Shown here in pieces: positions 8,086-17,531 of a stretch of 64,000 bases of DNA. The notes under the pieces were generated by a model. The model made no database searches and was not told the DNA's origin. It worked only from the letters and a program-made list of their open reading frames with translations. Source of the stretch: Pseudoalteromonas sp. MMG010 (lineage in GTDB: Bacteria > Pseudomonadota > Gammaproteobacteria > Enterobacterales > Alteromonadaceae). The DNA is taken from positions 1-64,000 of the forward strand of contig NZ_JAGJEG010000010.1 of assembly GCF_018100905.1 (NCBI RefSeq), read 5' to 3'. The stretch's first letter is position 1. Each line of letters begins with the position of its first letter. Made by a program: the position numbers and the translations under genes.

Positions 8086-9692
8086 AGTCTATTTCATTAA
8101 AAAAGCTATTTTTATTACATAGCTGGGTAGGTATTGTTACTGGTATTTTACTTTTTATTGTGTGCTTTAGTGGGGCAATAGCAGTATTAAGCCGCCCTGA
8201 ACTTAAAATTTGGGCAAATCCAGAATTACATCAGTTAAGTGCTTTACCTAGCGAAAAAGTAACGGCATTGATTAACCAGTACCATGAGCAAGTGCCGCCA
8301 GAGTTTGGTAAAAATATACATGTGTATTTGCCCACCGGCCACAACACACATTTATTAACTATTTTATTTGAATCGCACGATGGTGATGAAAACTACGACC
8401 AAGAAGCGGCCTATGCTTATCAGTTTGATCCACGTAACTTTGAGCTAGTGAATGAATATTATGGCGCGGCTGATTATTTTTACGAAAACCGTAAAACGGA
8501 TGCTCCATCATTTATTGGTCACTTCCATGCTGATTTACATTTAGGACGCCCGATAGGTTTGATCCTAACCGGCTTTTTAGGTTTAACGTTGCTGGTTTCT
8601 ACCATTACAGGATTATTTATCCATCGCCAGTTAATAAAAGAGCTTTTTACTTTTAGGCGCAATAAAAATTTAGATATTGTGGTCAATGATGCCCATAAAA
8701 TTATGGGGATTTGGGGAAGCTTATTTCATGGGTTAATTGGGTTTACAGGTGCCTTTTTAGGACTGGCCACAATTATATTATTACCTGCCGCAGCGTTTGT
8801 GAGCTTTGGTGGCGACCAAGATAAACTGGTTGAAAAATTTACCGCCATGCCAGAGCCTGTTATTTCTTCTCAATATCAAGCTACTGATATTAATAGTGTG
8901 TTAGTGGATGCTAAAACCCGTTACCCGAATGCCAAAGTGGTTGATGTTACGATTATGGCGCACAATGATAAAAATGCTGAAGTGTATTTACGCCTAATTG
9001 GGGGGGATGCCGTGGCCTCTCAGCTTTTGCAGTATCATGGTAGTGGTGAGTTTAGTAAATCAATGAGTATTTTTGGTGATATTCCAGGCCCTGCAATTAA
9101 AATGCTTGAGCTGTTATTTCCATTGCACTTTGGTAACTTTGCTGGTGTATTTGTTAAAATGATTTGGCTGTTTTTAGGCTTAACCACGGCGTTATTGCCG
9201 CTGTCAGGTATTATGATGTGGTTAGCTAAGCGTAGTCGAGGCAGCAACCCGACATTATCACAACGTGCTTATCAAACTTGGAATCGCGTTATTATTGGTA
9301 GCTGTGGTGGGTTAGTACTTGCTACTGCTATTTTATTTCCGATACAGATAGTTTTAAACCACTTTGTCGCAGTGCAATTTCATAACGGGTATTTTGGGCC
9401 GTTATTCTTTTACTCTTGGCTGGCTTGGTGTGTTTTAGCTATTTTTCCCATTAATTATCATCGCTTTTTACAATTAACGCTGGTTATTACAGGGCTTGCT
9501 TGTATTTTGGTTTTACCATTAAATATTTTATTGTCATCAAGCCATGCATTGACTGCTAATAACTTATTAGTGACGGTGGTTGATATTAGCTTTTTATTCA
9601 TTGGCGTTGGCATTATTTATTTGAGCCAACGTATTGTGGCTAATCGTTTTGAGCTTAGCCAAAAACCGGCTAAAGCACAGGAGCTAGTATGA
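8082..9692 (+). CDS. PepSY-associated transmembrane protein (PiuB-like)
   Basis: A 536-residue inner-membrane protein of the PepSY-associated TM family. The N-terminal helix (about 12-35) is followed by a periplasmic PepSY region with conserved His residues (FHADLHLG near 150), further helices (about 160-185, 210-240, 355-385) and extra C-terminal helices. Relatives are linked to siderophore utilisation, and some are proposed to pass electrons to the ferric chelate in the periplasm through membrane-bound haem. The His-rich helices fit that, but it remains inference. It is translationally coupled to both neighbours by ATGA overlaps. A paralogue with a different C-terminus lies at 53527-55077. 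Confidence 0.88.
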   Translation: MKSISLKKLFLLHSWVGIVTGILLFIVCFSGAIAVLSRPELKIWANPELHQLSALPSEKVTALINQYHEQVPPEFGKNIHVYLPTGHNTHLLTILFESHDGDENYDQEAAYAYQFDPRNFELVNEYYGAADYFYENRKTDAPSFIGHFHADLHLGRPIGLILTGFLGLTLLVSTITGLFIHRQLIKELFTFRRNKNLDIVVNDAHKIMGIWGSLFHGLIGFTGAFLGLATIILLPAAAFVSFGGDQDKLVEKFTAMPEPVISSQYQATDINSVLVDAKTRYPNAKVVDVTIMAHNDKNAEVYLRLIGGDAVASQLLQYHGSGEFSKSMSIFGDIPGPAIKMLELLFPLHFGNFAGVFVKMIWLFLGLTTALLPLSGIMMWLAKRSRGSNPTLSQRAYQTWNRVIIGSCGGLVLATAILFPIQIVLNHFVAVQFHNGYFGPLFFYSWLAWCVLAIFPINYHRFLQLTLVITGLACILVLPLNILLSSSHALTANNLLVTVVDISFLFIGVGIIYLSQRIVANRFELSQKPAKAQELV

Positions 9693-9916
9693 CATCATTT
9701 TATTTAATTGTAGGGTGTTTACTGTTACTTAGTAGCAGTCTATTACTGCGAAAAGCCAGTACATTAAGTCGCTGGTTAAGCTTAGTCGTACTGGTTATTG
9801 CGATGCTGTTTTTTGTTATGGTGTATGGTGTACTCGGCGGGGTATTTGTTGCTATTGCCGCAGCGCTGTTAATTGGTTTATTAACCGCTTTTGTTTTAGG
9901 CAAAGTTCACCCATAA
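9689..9916 (+). CDS. Small hydrophobic membrane protein of iron operon (DUF3325-like?)
   Basis: A 75-residue, almost entirely hydrophobic protein with two or three helices (about 2-20, 27-48, 49-71). The start overlaps the PepSY stop codon (ATGA), so it is the last gene of the Fur-controlled operon. In comparable operons this slot is filled by DUF3325 proteins of about 100 residues; the present one is shorter and I could not confirm the family by eye. A short palindrome AGCGTTATAACGCT lies directly after its stop codon, between it and the convergent MscS gene. Confidence 0.7.
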   Translation: MTSFYLIVGCLLLLSSSLLLRKASTLSRWLSLVVLVIAMLFFVMVYGVLGGVFVAIAAALLIGLLTAFVLGKVHP

Positions 9917-9928
9917 AGCGTTATAACG

Positions 9929-11044
9929 CTAAATAATATTTTTACCTTGTTCGGGATCCCGTGAGTATTCAGCTTGCTCACGGATCTCGTCAGTATCACT
10001 GCTAATATCATCAAGGTTAGTGGTGTGTTGTTCATCATGATGCTTAGTTTTTAGCGTTGCTGATTGTTCTTTAATTTTAATACTGTTATTAACCTCTTCA
10101 TTTTGATTAAGTAAAATTCGTTCTCGAGCATCATCGGGCATGCTAATACTATGATTTGTAAACTCATTCACTAAACTACGCATTAATTGTGATGCTACTT
10201 TTAATGGACTATGTTGGTTGCTGTTTACCCAAAAATAGAGTGTTAGGTTTAATGTTGATGATCCTAAATTATCAATGAGTACTTGCGCGGGAGGATCGGT
10301 TAGCACCGCATTTTGTTGATTAGCAATGGCTAAAGCGAGCGTTTGGGCGTTGCGAATATCGTTATCATAACCAATACCAATGTTAACTTTAGCGCGCATT
10401 TTAGGATTGGCTGTGAGGTTTTTAATTGTATTTTTATACACGGTGGCGTTGGGTATTTGAATATGATTACCATCATAATCGACTAAAGTTGTTGCTCTGG
10501 CTGTCACTTTCTTAACTATCCCAAGTCGGTTATCAACTTCAATAACATCGTCTATTTTAAAAGGGCGCTGTACACTGAGTAATAAACTCGCTATAAAATT
10601 TTCGGCAATGTCTCTAAAGGCAAAACCCAATATTAACCCTATCAACCCAGTTCCGCTCATTACAGCGACAGCAAATTCAGTTAATCCGGCTAGACGTAAA
10701 AATAAATACATCCCTAATAGTAAAATGAGTATGCTGATCCCACGCCTAATAACAAGGTGCAATAATTTACTATCACTCATATATAAAATAGGTTTAATAA
10801 GTAAACGCGATAGCGGCGCTGCAATAAAATAGCTGGTGGCTAATACAAAAAATGCAAGTAATAAGCTGGGTAATATTTGCACGGTTGTTTGTAATAATTG
10901 CATTATTTGCAGGTGTAAAAAATCCCAATTTACCTCAGTGCTAACTCCTTTTATACTTGCTGAAAGACCTAATGTTGTGCAGATTAATGCGCTAATGTGA
11001 TAAAGCATGGCGATAATTTTGATTATGTGGTCATATCTTTTCAT
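9929..11044 (-). CDS. Small-conductance mechanosensitive channel (MscS family)
   Basis: A 371-residue MscS-type channel. Three to four hydrophobic segments (about 10-30, 55-75, 85-135) lead into the pore-lining helix with a Gly/Ala pattern (VMSGTGLIGLILGFAFRD). The cytoplasmic beta domain follows (IDDVIEVDNRLGIVKKVTAR, then DYDGNHIQIPN). Such channels release solutes on hypo-osmotic shock. The last 60 residues are a charged, probably disordered tail rich in Asp/Glu that is not part of the core family. The start has only a weak ribosome site; a start at the internal Met13 is possible. It is convergent with the iron operon and divergent from the YihY gene. Confidence 0.9.
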   Translation of the reverse strand: MKRYDHIIKIIAMLYHISALICTTLGLSASIKGVSTEVNWDFLHLQIMQLLQTTVQILPSLLLAFFVLATSYFIAAPLSRLLIKPILYMSDSKLLHLVIRRGISILILLLGMYLFLRLAGLTEFAVAVMSGTGLIGLILGFAFRDIAENFIASLLLSVQRPFKIDDVIEVDNRLGIVKKVTARATTLVDYDGNHIQIPNATVYKNTIKNLTANPKMRAKVNIGIGYDNDIRNAQTLALAIANQQNAVLTDPPAQVLIDNLGSSTLNLTLYFWVNSNQHSPLKVASQLMRSLVNEFTNHSISMPDDARERILLNQNEEVNNSIKIKEQSATLKTKHHDEQHTTNLDDISSDTDEIREQAEYSRDPEQGKNII

Positions 11045-11131
11045 CGCAATTTTAATGCCAGTTATTTGCTAACCGACATTGGCAAAAATTTTGCTCTATT
11101 CACACTTAAGTGAAATTTTTGAGTGTGTACT

Positions 11132-12079
11132 ATGACTAAGCCAAATCATGGCCAAACAGCACAACAACCCAGCCAAATTCCTCTTTTAGGTTGGTGGGAT
11201 ATTGCTAAACGTACTTATCAACAAATAGCCCAAGATAACTTATCTTTGGTTGCCGCAGGTGTTGCATTTTATGCATTGCTTGCTATTTTTCCTGCCATCG
11301 CTGCTTTAGTGTCTGTGTATGCGTACTTTTCTTCTCCTAGTGATATTAGTGAGCATTTAGCTCACATTGTTACTATGTTGCCGCAAAGTACTGGTGAATT
11401 GCTTTTATCGCAAATATCTAATTTGGCAAAAAGATCAGATGCAAGCTTAAGTTTTAGTGCCATAGGGACACTTATTTTAACTATTTGGAGTAGCTCTAAA
11501 GGCAGCCAAGCATTGATAACGGCATGTAATATTAGTTATCACGAATACGAAAAACGTGCATTTTTTAAAGCATTAATGGTGCGTTTTTTGTTTTCGGTAG
11601 GGGCGATTGTAGTGGCAACTTTTTCATTGTTAATTATTGGTATTCTTCCCATTATACTTAACTTAGTTGGGTTAAAAGAAAGTGTAGATATATTCATTAA
11701 TGCGATTTCTTGGCCCATTTTGGCGTTAACGTTTAATAGCGCTTTAGTTTTATTATATCGCTATGCACCTCATCGAAAACCAGCTAAGTGGCGCTGGATC
11801 ACATTAGGTTCAGTCACTGCGACTGTTTTATGGATTGCTGCATCAATTGGTTTTTCATTTTATGTGGCACATTTTGCCAGTTATAATGAAACTTATGGCT
11901 CATTAGGTGGAGTTGTGATCATGTTAATGTGGTTATACATTAGTGCTTATATTGTAATTCTAGGTGCGGTACTAAACGCATCATCTGAGCAACAAACAGC
12001 TAAAGACAGCACCATTGGCCCCGCTAAAAAGCGTGGAGAGCGAGGTGCCTATGTTGCCGACAAGTTTAAAGGGCAATAA
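11132..12079 (+). CDS. YihY/UPF0761 family inner-membrane protein
   Basis: A 315-residue protein with six predicted membrane helices (about 35-58, 95-118, 140-165, 180-205, 215-240, 247-270), matching the YihY/BrkB-like UPF0761 family. This family was once called ribonuclease BN, an annotation later moved to RNase Z/ElaC, so no enzymatic role should be inferred. The ATG at 11132 is preferred to the GTG at 11123 because GAG at 11121-11123 fits as a weak ribosome site. The C-terminal tail is basic and cytoplasmic. It stands alone between the MscS gene and the dcw cluster. Confidence 0.88.
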   Translation: MTKPNHGQTAQQPSQIPLLGWWDIAKRTYQQIAQDNLSLVAAGVAFYALLAIFPAIAALVSVYAYFSSPSDISEHLAHIVTMLPQSTGELLLSQISNLAKRSDASLSFSAIGTLILTIWSSSKGSQALITACNISYHEYEKRAFFKALMVRFLFSVGAIVVATFSLLIIGILPIILNLVGLKESVDIFINAISWPILALTFNSALVLLYRYAPHRKPAKWRWITLGSVTATVLWIAASIGFSFYVAHFASYNETYGSLGGVVIMLMWLYISAYIVILGAVLNASSEQQTAKDSTIGPAKKRGERGAYVADKFKGQ

Positions 12080-12386
12080 ATATTATAAAAACACTTTATT
12101 ATCAGTGATTTGCTTTTTATTCTATTGCCTTTATATTGCTGGGTTTTGTATGGTGTGAGTATATCAGTGACCTAAAATCCATACTGAGCAATGCCTACAT
12201 TAATTATATTAAAGGTTATTTATAATTTCCCTTCATCGATTGTTTTAAATTTAATCAATTTAGTTTTTATTCCTGCATAAAAATATTTTTCAAACTATTA
12301 AATCCAGTTTTCCCCACTTATTTCAACCGCTTCGCTTTAGCCCTTATTTTTTCTAGCTTTACAGCAACGCAAAGCCGTGCAGATCA
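12080..12386. other. Gene-free stretch upstream of dcw promoter
   Basis: AT-rich sequence between the YihY gene and the mra promoter. I see no credible ORF, structured RNA or strong terminator in it. The promoter and operators are listed separately. Confidence 0.6.
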
Positions 12387-12387
12387 C

Positions 12388-12417
12388 TTGACAAAAAGCC
12401 TTGTCAAGCCCTAAACT
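12388..12417 (+). promoter_or_regulatory. mra (dcw) promoter
   Basis: A perfect -35 TTGACA (12388-12393) is followed after 18 bases by TAAACT (12412-12417), giving a predicted transcript start near 12424. The -35 box is half of an inverted repeat CTTGACAA/TTGTCAAG (12387-12394 and 12401-12408). Position and strength fit the master promoter of the division cluster. Confidence 0.75.
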
Positions 12418-12425
12418 GGAGCACT

Positions 12426-12461
12426 GTGGTGAAAAGTGGTTTTTAGTGGATCTAATTGGGA
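12426..12461 (+). promoter_or_regulatory. MraZ operator: four 10-bp-spaced TGG repeats
   Basis: GTGG occurs at 12426, 12436 and 12446 and TTGGGA at 12456, exactly one helical turn apart. E. coli MraZ represses its own promoter by binding TGGGA-type direct repeats with 5-nt spacers just downstream of the start site, and this array has the same period and location. Confidence 0.8.
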
Positions 12462-12506
12462 TCAAATTAATCAAAAAAATAATATAGGTTACAAAGTAGG
12501 CTTTTT

Positions 12507-12965
12507 ATGTTTCGTGGTGCAAGTTCACTGAGTTTAGATGATAAAGGACGGTTTGCGGTGCCAATGAAGTACCGAGATACCTTATTGTCTGAAGATCAGG
12601 GAACAGTAATTTGTACAGTGGCATTACATGACCCTTGTTTATGGTTATATCCCTTAGCTGAGTGGATCGAAATAGAAAGTCGCTTAGCTAAAATTTCAAC
12701 GATGGATCCGCGCGCTCGTCGCATGCAGCGCATGCTATTAGGTAACGCGACAGAATACCAACTTGATAAAAATGGCCGAATTTTGCTTGCTCCGACTTTA
12801 CGAGGGCATGCTCAATTAGGCAAAAAAATAATGTTAGTCGGGTTAATTAACAAGTTTGAAATTTGGGATGAGGCGCGTTGGCATGAACAAATGCGCCAAG
12901 ATACTGAAATTGAAAGACTGGGTGAGTTTGATTCGACTTCAGAACTCAATAATTTAGCTTTTTAA
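12507..12965 (+). CDS. mraZ: Transcriptional regulator MraZ
   Basis: A 152-residue protein with two SpoVT/AbrB-like DNA-binding halves (about 5-55 and 75-125), each with the DKGR/DKNGR signature. MraZ forms a ring-shaped oligomer and represses the dcw cluster in E. coli. It is the first gene of the cluster, and its own operator array lies directly upstream of its start. The length equals that of E. coli MraZ. AGTAGG before the ATG is the ribosome site. Confidence 0.97.
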   Translation: MFRGASSLSLDDKGRFAVPMKYRDTLLSEDQGTVICTVALHDPCLWLYPLAEWIEIESRLAKISTMDPRARRMQRMLLGNATEYQLDKNGRILLAPTLRGHAQLGKKIMLVGLINKFEIWDEARWHEQMRQDTEIERLGEFDSTSELNNLAF

Positions 12966-12990
12966 ATAGCAACAAGGCTTGTAAAAAATA

Positions 12991-13929
12991 ATGACATCGC
13001 AATTTGAACACGTATCAGTATTGATGGAAGAAACCATTGAAGGTCTGGCTATTAAGCCAGACGGAATTTATATGGATGGTACTTTTGGCCGTGGTGGACA
13101 TTCTGGTCAAATACTTGCGCGTTTAGGTGAAAACGGAAAGTTACAGGCGATCGATCAAGATCCACAAGCCATTAAATCGGCTGAAAAATTTGCTGATGAT
13201 GCGCGTTTTTCGATTGCTCATACTCGTTTTTCAAATATTTATGATGTTGCCCAAGAACATGATTTATTAGGCCAAGTAGATGGTATTTTACTTGATATAG
13301 GGGTTTCTTCACCGCAATTAGATGATGCAGAGCGCGGCTTTAGCTTCATGAAAGATGGCCCTTTAGATATGCGTATGGATCCAACCAGTGGCCGCAGCGC
13401 AGCGCAATGGTTAGCAGAAGCTGAATTAGAAGACATTACCCATGTAATAAAAACGTATGGTGAAGAAAAGTTTGGTCGTCGAATTGCGCACAAAGTACTT
13501 GAGGTACGTGAGCACACGCCAATTACAACCACAAAGCAATTAGCCGATTTAGTTGATGAAGCTGTGCCTGTTAAAGATAAATACAAACATCCAGCAACGC
13601 GTACTTTCCAAGCAATACGTATTTACATAAATAGTGAGTTAGAAGAAATTCAAACAGCATTACAATCAGCCATTAAGGTACTTAAGCCCGGCGGCCGTTT
13701 AGTGGTTATTTCATTTCATTCTTTAGAAGATCGTATTGTAAAACAGTTTATTAGAAAGCAAAGCAAGGGTGAGGCTATTCCTCGTGGTTTACCTTTAACA
13801 AATGATCAAATCAATCTAAATCTTACTTTAAAAGCAATTGGTAAAGCGATTAAACCCAGCGCAGCAGAAATAGAACGCAACCCACGCTCACGAAGTTCTG
13901 TGCTTAGAGTGGCGCAAAGATTGGGATGA
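12991..13929 (+). CDS. rsmH: 16S rRNA m4C1402 methyltransferase RsmH
   Basis: A 312-residue class I SAM methyltransferase (MraW) that N4-methylates C1402 of 16S rRNA, the same nucleotide whose ribose is methylated by RsmI at 3962-4819. The SAM-binding loop GTFGRGGHS is near residue 30, and [13 protein letters not shown] and [10 protein letters not shown] are further family signatures. It overlaps ftsL by four bases (ATGA), so translation is coupled. Having both C1402 methyltransferases within 10 kb reflects the ancestral rsmI-rnpB-mraZ-rsmH order. Confidence 0.97.
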   Translation: MTSQFEHVSVLMEETIEGLAIKPDGIYMDGTFGRGGHSGQILARLGENGKLQAIDQDPQAIKSAEKFADDARFSIAHTRFSNIYDVAQEHDLLGQVDGILLDIGVSSPQLDDAERGFSFMKDGPLDMRMDPTSGRSAAQWLAEAELEDITHVIKTYGEEKFGRRIAHKVLEVREHTPITTTKQLADLVDEAVPVKDKYKHPATRTFQAIRIYINSELEEIQTALQSAIKVLKPGGRLVVISFHSLEDRIVKQFIRKQSKGEAIPRGLPLTNDQINLNLTLKAIGKAIKPSAAEIERNPRSRSSVLRVAQRLG

Positions 13930-14252
13930 ATAAAAAAGCGAATTATCGCCAACCAAATTTATTTTTAGAAGTAATTAAAGGCCTAGGAGCTAATAAGCTA
14001 ACCTCGGCCTTGTTGGTTGTTATATTCGTATCAAGTTTTGCTGTGGTACAGGTAACACATTTAGCAAGAGCGCAGCTAATTCAGCAAGATAAATTATTAC
14101 AACAGCGCGATGAACTCGATTTGCAGTGGCGTTATTTGCTAGTTGAAGAAGAGTTTTATTCACAGCATGCGCGAATTGAAGACATTGCAACAACACAATT
14201 GCAAATGAAACGACCTACCAGTCAAAATGAGCAGGTAATTATTTTACAATGA
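13926..14252 (+). CDS. ftsL: Cell division protein FtsL
   Basis: A 108-residue bitopic inner-membrane protein: short cytoplasmic tail, one helix (about 25-46) and a periplasmic coiled coil (about 50-95) with heptad leucines. FtsL joins FtsQ and FtsB in the divisome and helps activate FtsWI. Sequence conservation is low in this family; the position between rsmH and ftsI and the topology decide the call. It overlaps both neighbours by four bases. Confidence 0.95.
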   Translation: MNKKANYRQPNLFLEVIKGLGANKLTSALLVVIFVSSFAVVQVTHLARAQLIQQDKLLQQRDELDLQWRYLLVEEEFYSQHARIEDIATTQLQMKRPTSQNEQVIILQ

Positions 14253-16066
14253 GACCTCGTAATAAAAAGACAACAAATAATTTAATTGCTTGGCGCTTTA
14301 TGTTGGTGTGCACGGTTGTTTTTTTAGTGTTTGTTACTTTAGTTTCACGTGCTGCTTATTTACAAGTGATTGAGCCTGATAAAGCGCGATCAGAAAGTAA
14401 TAAACGAACGGTACGTGTTGAAAAACTACATGTTCAACGCGGTATGATATTTGACCGCCATGGTAAAGAGTTAGCTGTAAGTGTACCCGTTGTGAGTGTT
14501 TATGCTGACTCAAATGCATTGTACGATTATTTAATTGTTAAAGTATTAAAGCAAGCTAAAAAAGCAGGCGAAGATACTAAAGCGCTGGCTAAAAATAGAG
14601 ACGAGCTAATTAAGCGCTCGGTGGTTTTGTATAAAAACGATGTACGTTGGCGTGAACTGGCCGATGTGCTGCGTTTAGACCCAAATAAAATAAATGCACG
14701 TTTATTAAATGTCCCTAAGCGTAAATTTGTTTATTTAAAACGCCAAGTTACCCCCGCAGTGGCTAATTACATTTCAAAGCTACGATTACCTGGCGTTCAT
14801 TTATTAAATGAATCAAAGCGTTATTACCCTGCTGGCGAAGTCACAGCACACGTTATCGGCTTTACTAACATTGATGCTAAAGGTATTGAAGGAGTAGAGA
14901 AGCTATACGAAAGCGCGTTAACGGGTAAAGAAGGCCGCCGTACGATTCGAAAAGATGCACGCGGGCGTGAAGTTGAAGTATTAAATGAAACACAGCGAGT
15001 TGAACCCGATAATATTCAATTAAGCATCGATCAACGTATTCAAGCAATTGCATATAAAGCAGTAAAATCTGCAGTGCTTAGTTATAAAGCCACCTCTGGT
15101 TCAGCCATGGTTATTGATGTTAAAACCGGTGAAGTACTGGCGATGGTTAATAGTCCTTCGTTTAATCCCAATAACTTAACAGATGCTGCACCGCATAAAC
15201 GCCGTAATCGCGCCATTACCGATTTGTTCGAACCAGGCTCAACCGTTAAGCCTCTAGCCATTTTAGCTGGATTAGACTACGGGGCTATTAAAGCAGATGA
15301 CAAGATTGATACTTACCCAGGCTGGATGCGTTTAGGTGGTAGCTTAGTAAAAGATACCCGTAATCATGGTGAAATGTCACTACGCGAAATATTAAAGTAC
15401 TCATCAAATATGGGGGTAACAAAGGTAACTCAGTTAATCCCTAAAGATTATTTTGTTGGATTATTTGAAAAAGTAGGCTTTGGTTCTGACTCTGGAACCG
15501 GCATGGTCGGTGAAAGTAGCGGTTTATTTTATCCAAATAGACGTTGGTCAGATCATGAAATTGCCGCGTTATCATTTGGTTATAATATTGCTGTTAGCAC
15601 AGCACAAATGGCTCGCTTTTACGCCATGTTAGGGGCGGGCGGAATTAACCGTCCACTGACAATATTAAAGCAAGAGACACCGCCAGCAGGTGAGCGTATT
15701 TTTAAAGAAAAAGACGTGGAAGCGGTTGTACATATGATGGAAAGCATCTTTGAAAAAGGCGGTACAGCGAGCCGAGTTAAAGTAGATGGTTACCGTGCTG
15801 CAGGTAAAACAGGGACTTCTAAAAAAGCAGCCGTAGGTGGTTATGGTGATGAATATGTAGGTTATTTTGCCGGTGTTGCACCAGCAAGTAACCCACGTTT
15901 AGCTGTGGTAGTGATGATAAATGAACCCGGCGGCGATGTGTACTATGGAGGTGCCACTGCTGGCCCTGCATTTGCTGAAATCGTCTCTAACGCATTGAGA
16001 ATATTAAATGTCGCACCCGATAAGGAATCGGTTGCGTACGTAGAAGGTAAAGACAACGATGCGTAA
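14249..16066 (+). CDS. ftsI: Septal transpeptidase PBP3 / FtsI
   Basis: A 605-residue class B penicillin-binding protein. The membrane anchor is at about 14-38, the non-catalytic pedestal at about 55-240, and the transpeptidase domain at about 260-580. Active-site motifs are Ser331-Thr-Val-Lys334, SSN at 385-387, and a C-terminal KTGTS. It crosslinks septal peptidoglycan with FtsW as partner glycosyltransferase. An extra basic segment at about 100-125 is not obvious in E. coli. The 3' end overlaps murE by 8 bases. Confidence 0.97.
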   Translation: MRPRNKKTTNNLIAWRFMLVCTVVFLVFVTLVSRAAYLQVIEPDKARSESNKRTVRVEKLHVQRGMIFDRHGKELAVSVPVVSVYADSNALYDYLIVKVLKQAKKAGEDTKALAKNRDELIKRSVVLYKNDVRWRELADVLRLDPNKINARLLNVPKRKFVYLKRQVTPAVANYISKLRLPGVHLLNESKRYYPAGEVTAHVIGFTNIDAKGIEGVEKLYESALTGKEGRRTIRKDARGREVEVLNETQRVEPDNIQLSIDQRIQAIAYKAVKSAVLSYKATSGSAMVIDVKTGEVLAMVNSPSFNPNNLTDAAPHKRRNRAITDLFEPGSTVKPLAILAGLDYGAIKADDKIDTYPGWMRLGGSLVKDTRNHGEMSLREILKYSSNMGVTKVTQLIPKDYFVGLFEKVGFGSDSGTGMVGESSGLFYPNRRWSDHEIAALSFGYNIAVSTAQMARFYAMLGAGGINRPLTILKQETPPAGERIFKEKDVEAVVHMMESIFEKGGTASRVKVDGYRAAGKTGTSKKAAVGGYGDEYVGYFAGVAPASNPRLAVVVMINEPGGDVYYGGATAGPAFAEIVSNALRILNVAPDKESVAYVEGKDNDA

Positions 16067-17531
16067 TTTACAATCAAGCTTAAAACACATAGAAATTGAT
16101 GCACAAGCGCAAACGGTACGCCATTTGCGCTTAGATAGTAGAGAAGTCACCCCTGGTGATGTATTTGTGGCAATTAAAGGCCATGAATTAGATGGTGGCC
16201 ATTTTATTAAGCAAGCAATAGAAAACGGTGCCGTGGCAGTTATTGCTGATAGATTATGCGATTTTGAAAGTGACTTTGAGCCTTTATATTTAGTCACTAA
16301 CCTTGATAAAAAACTGCCAGAATTGGCAAGTCATTTTTATGGGCAACCGAGTAAACTGCTAGATGTTATAGGTGTTACTGGCACTAATGGTAAATCAACA
16401 ACCACGGCAATGATTGCTTCGTTAGCGCAATATTGTGATACACCAACGGCCATTATAGGCACGTTAGGTTATGGCAGCATTGACTCCCTGACGCCATTAC
16501 TTAATACAACCCCATCCACTGTCGATTTACAGCGTATTTTAAATAGTTTACAGACACAAAATAAACGCTTAGTCGCGATGGAAGTCTCGTCGCATGCTTT
16601 AGTGCAGCAACGAGTTTCGCAGTGCCACTTTAAAGCGACAGTCTTTACCAATTTATCGCGCGATCACCTCGACTATCATGGTGATATGGCCAATTATAGC
16701 GATGCTAAGTTGATGTTGTTTCGTGATTACAACTCTCAGTTAGTCGTGCTAAATCAAGATGATGATCAAGCTCAACTTTGGTTAGAACAACACGATTTTA
16801 ATAACTTAATTTGTTATGGGCGCAAAAACCTAACCCCAGATAATGCTAAATATGTGTATTTTTCAGATGTTTGTTATAGCAATGCGGGTATTTCAGCAAA
16901 ATTAACAACCAGTTGGGGCAATGTTGCAGTTAAGTCGCCACTGTTTGGTGAGTTTAACTTATATAATTTAACAGCCGCTATCGCCACTTTGCTAGGGCTT
17001 GGTTACTCTTTGGATCAGCTTGTTGCTGGGTGTGAACTTTTGCAACCAGTTGCAGGAAGAATGCAAGCATTTAGCGCTGCGGATAAGCCGACGTGCGTCG
17101 TTGATTATGCACATACCCCACAAGCATTAGCACTGGCTTTACAAGCACTGCAGCATCATGTTCCAGGTGGGGTTAGTTGCGTATTTGGCTGTGGTGGTGA
17201 CCGTGATAAAGGCAAGCGCGTATTAATGGCACAAGCCGCAGAGCAATTTGCGAACAAAGTTATTATTACTAGCGATAACCCGCGCTCAGAAAACCCTGAT
17301 GATATTATTGCCGATGTTGTTAAAGGGTTAGACAATCCTCAGCATGCACATTTAGAAGCAGATAGAGGGGCGGCAATTGCGTATGCAATTGATAATGCAG
17401 CGGCCGATGAGGTTGTATTAATTGCTGGCAAAGGGCATGAAGATTATCAAATAATTGGCGATCAGCGCATTGATTTTTGCGACCGCCAATTTGTACAACA
17501 ACAATTAAAAAATAATAAGAGGGATAAATAA
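16059..17531 (+). CDS. murE: UDP-MurNAc-L-Ala-D-Glu:meso-DAP ligase MurE
   Basis: A 490-residue Mur ligase that adds the third residue of the stem peptide. Its ATP loop GTNGKS is at 108-113. The DNPR motif within SDNPRSE is the meso-diaminopimelate recognition signature, so this enzyme adds DAP and not lysine. N-terminal UMP-MurNAc-binding, central ATPase and C-terminal ligase domains are all present. It starts inside the end of ftsI and ends directly before the murF ATG, consistent with one long polycistronic message. Confidence 0.97.
   Translation: MRNLQSSLKHIEIDAQAQTVRHLRLDSREVTPGDVFVAIKGHELDGGHFIKQAIENGAVAVIADRLCDFESDFEPLYLVTNLDKKLPELASHFYGQPSKLLDVIGVTGTNGKSTTTAMIASLAQYCDTPTAIIGTLGYGSIDSLTPLLNTTPSTVDLQRILNSLQTQNKRLVAMEVSSHALVQQRVSQCHFKATVFTNLSRDHLDYHGDMANYSDAKLMLFRDYNSQLVVLNQDDDQAQLWLEQHDFNNLICYGRKNLTPDNAKYVYFSDVCYSNAGISAKLTTSWGNVAVKSPLFGEFNLYNLTAAIATLLGLGYSLDQLVAGCELLQPVAGRMQAFSAADKPTCVVDYAHTPQALALALQALQHHVPGGVSCVFGCGGDRDKGKRVLMAQAAEQFANKVIITSDNPRSENPDDIIADVVKGLDNPQHAHLEADRGAAIAYAIDNAAADEVVLIAGKGHEDYQIIGDQRIDFCDRQFVQQQLKNNKRDK

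Noticed and set aside
11132..12079. Ribonuclease BN annotation for YihY family
   Set aside because: That old name was assigned in error; RNase BN activity belongs to the ElaC/RNase Z protein.
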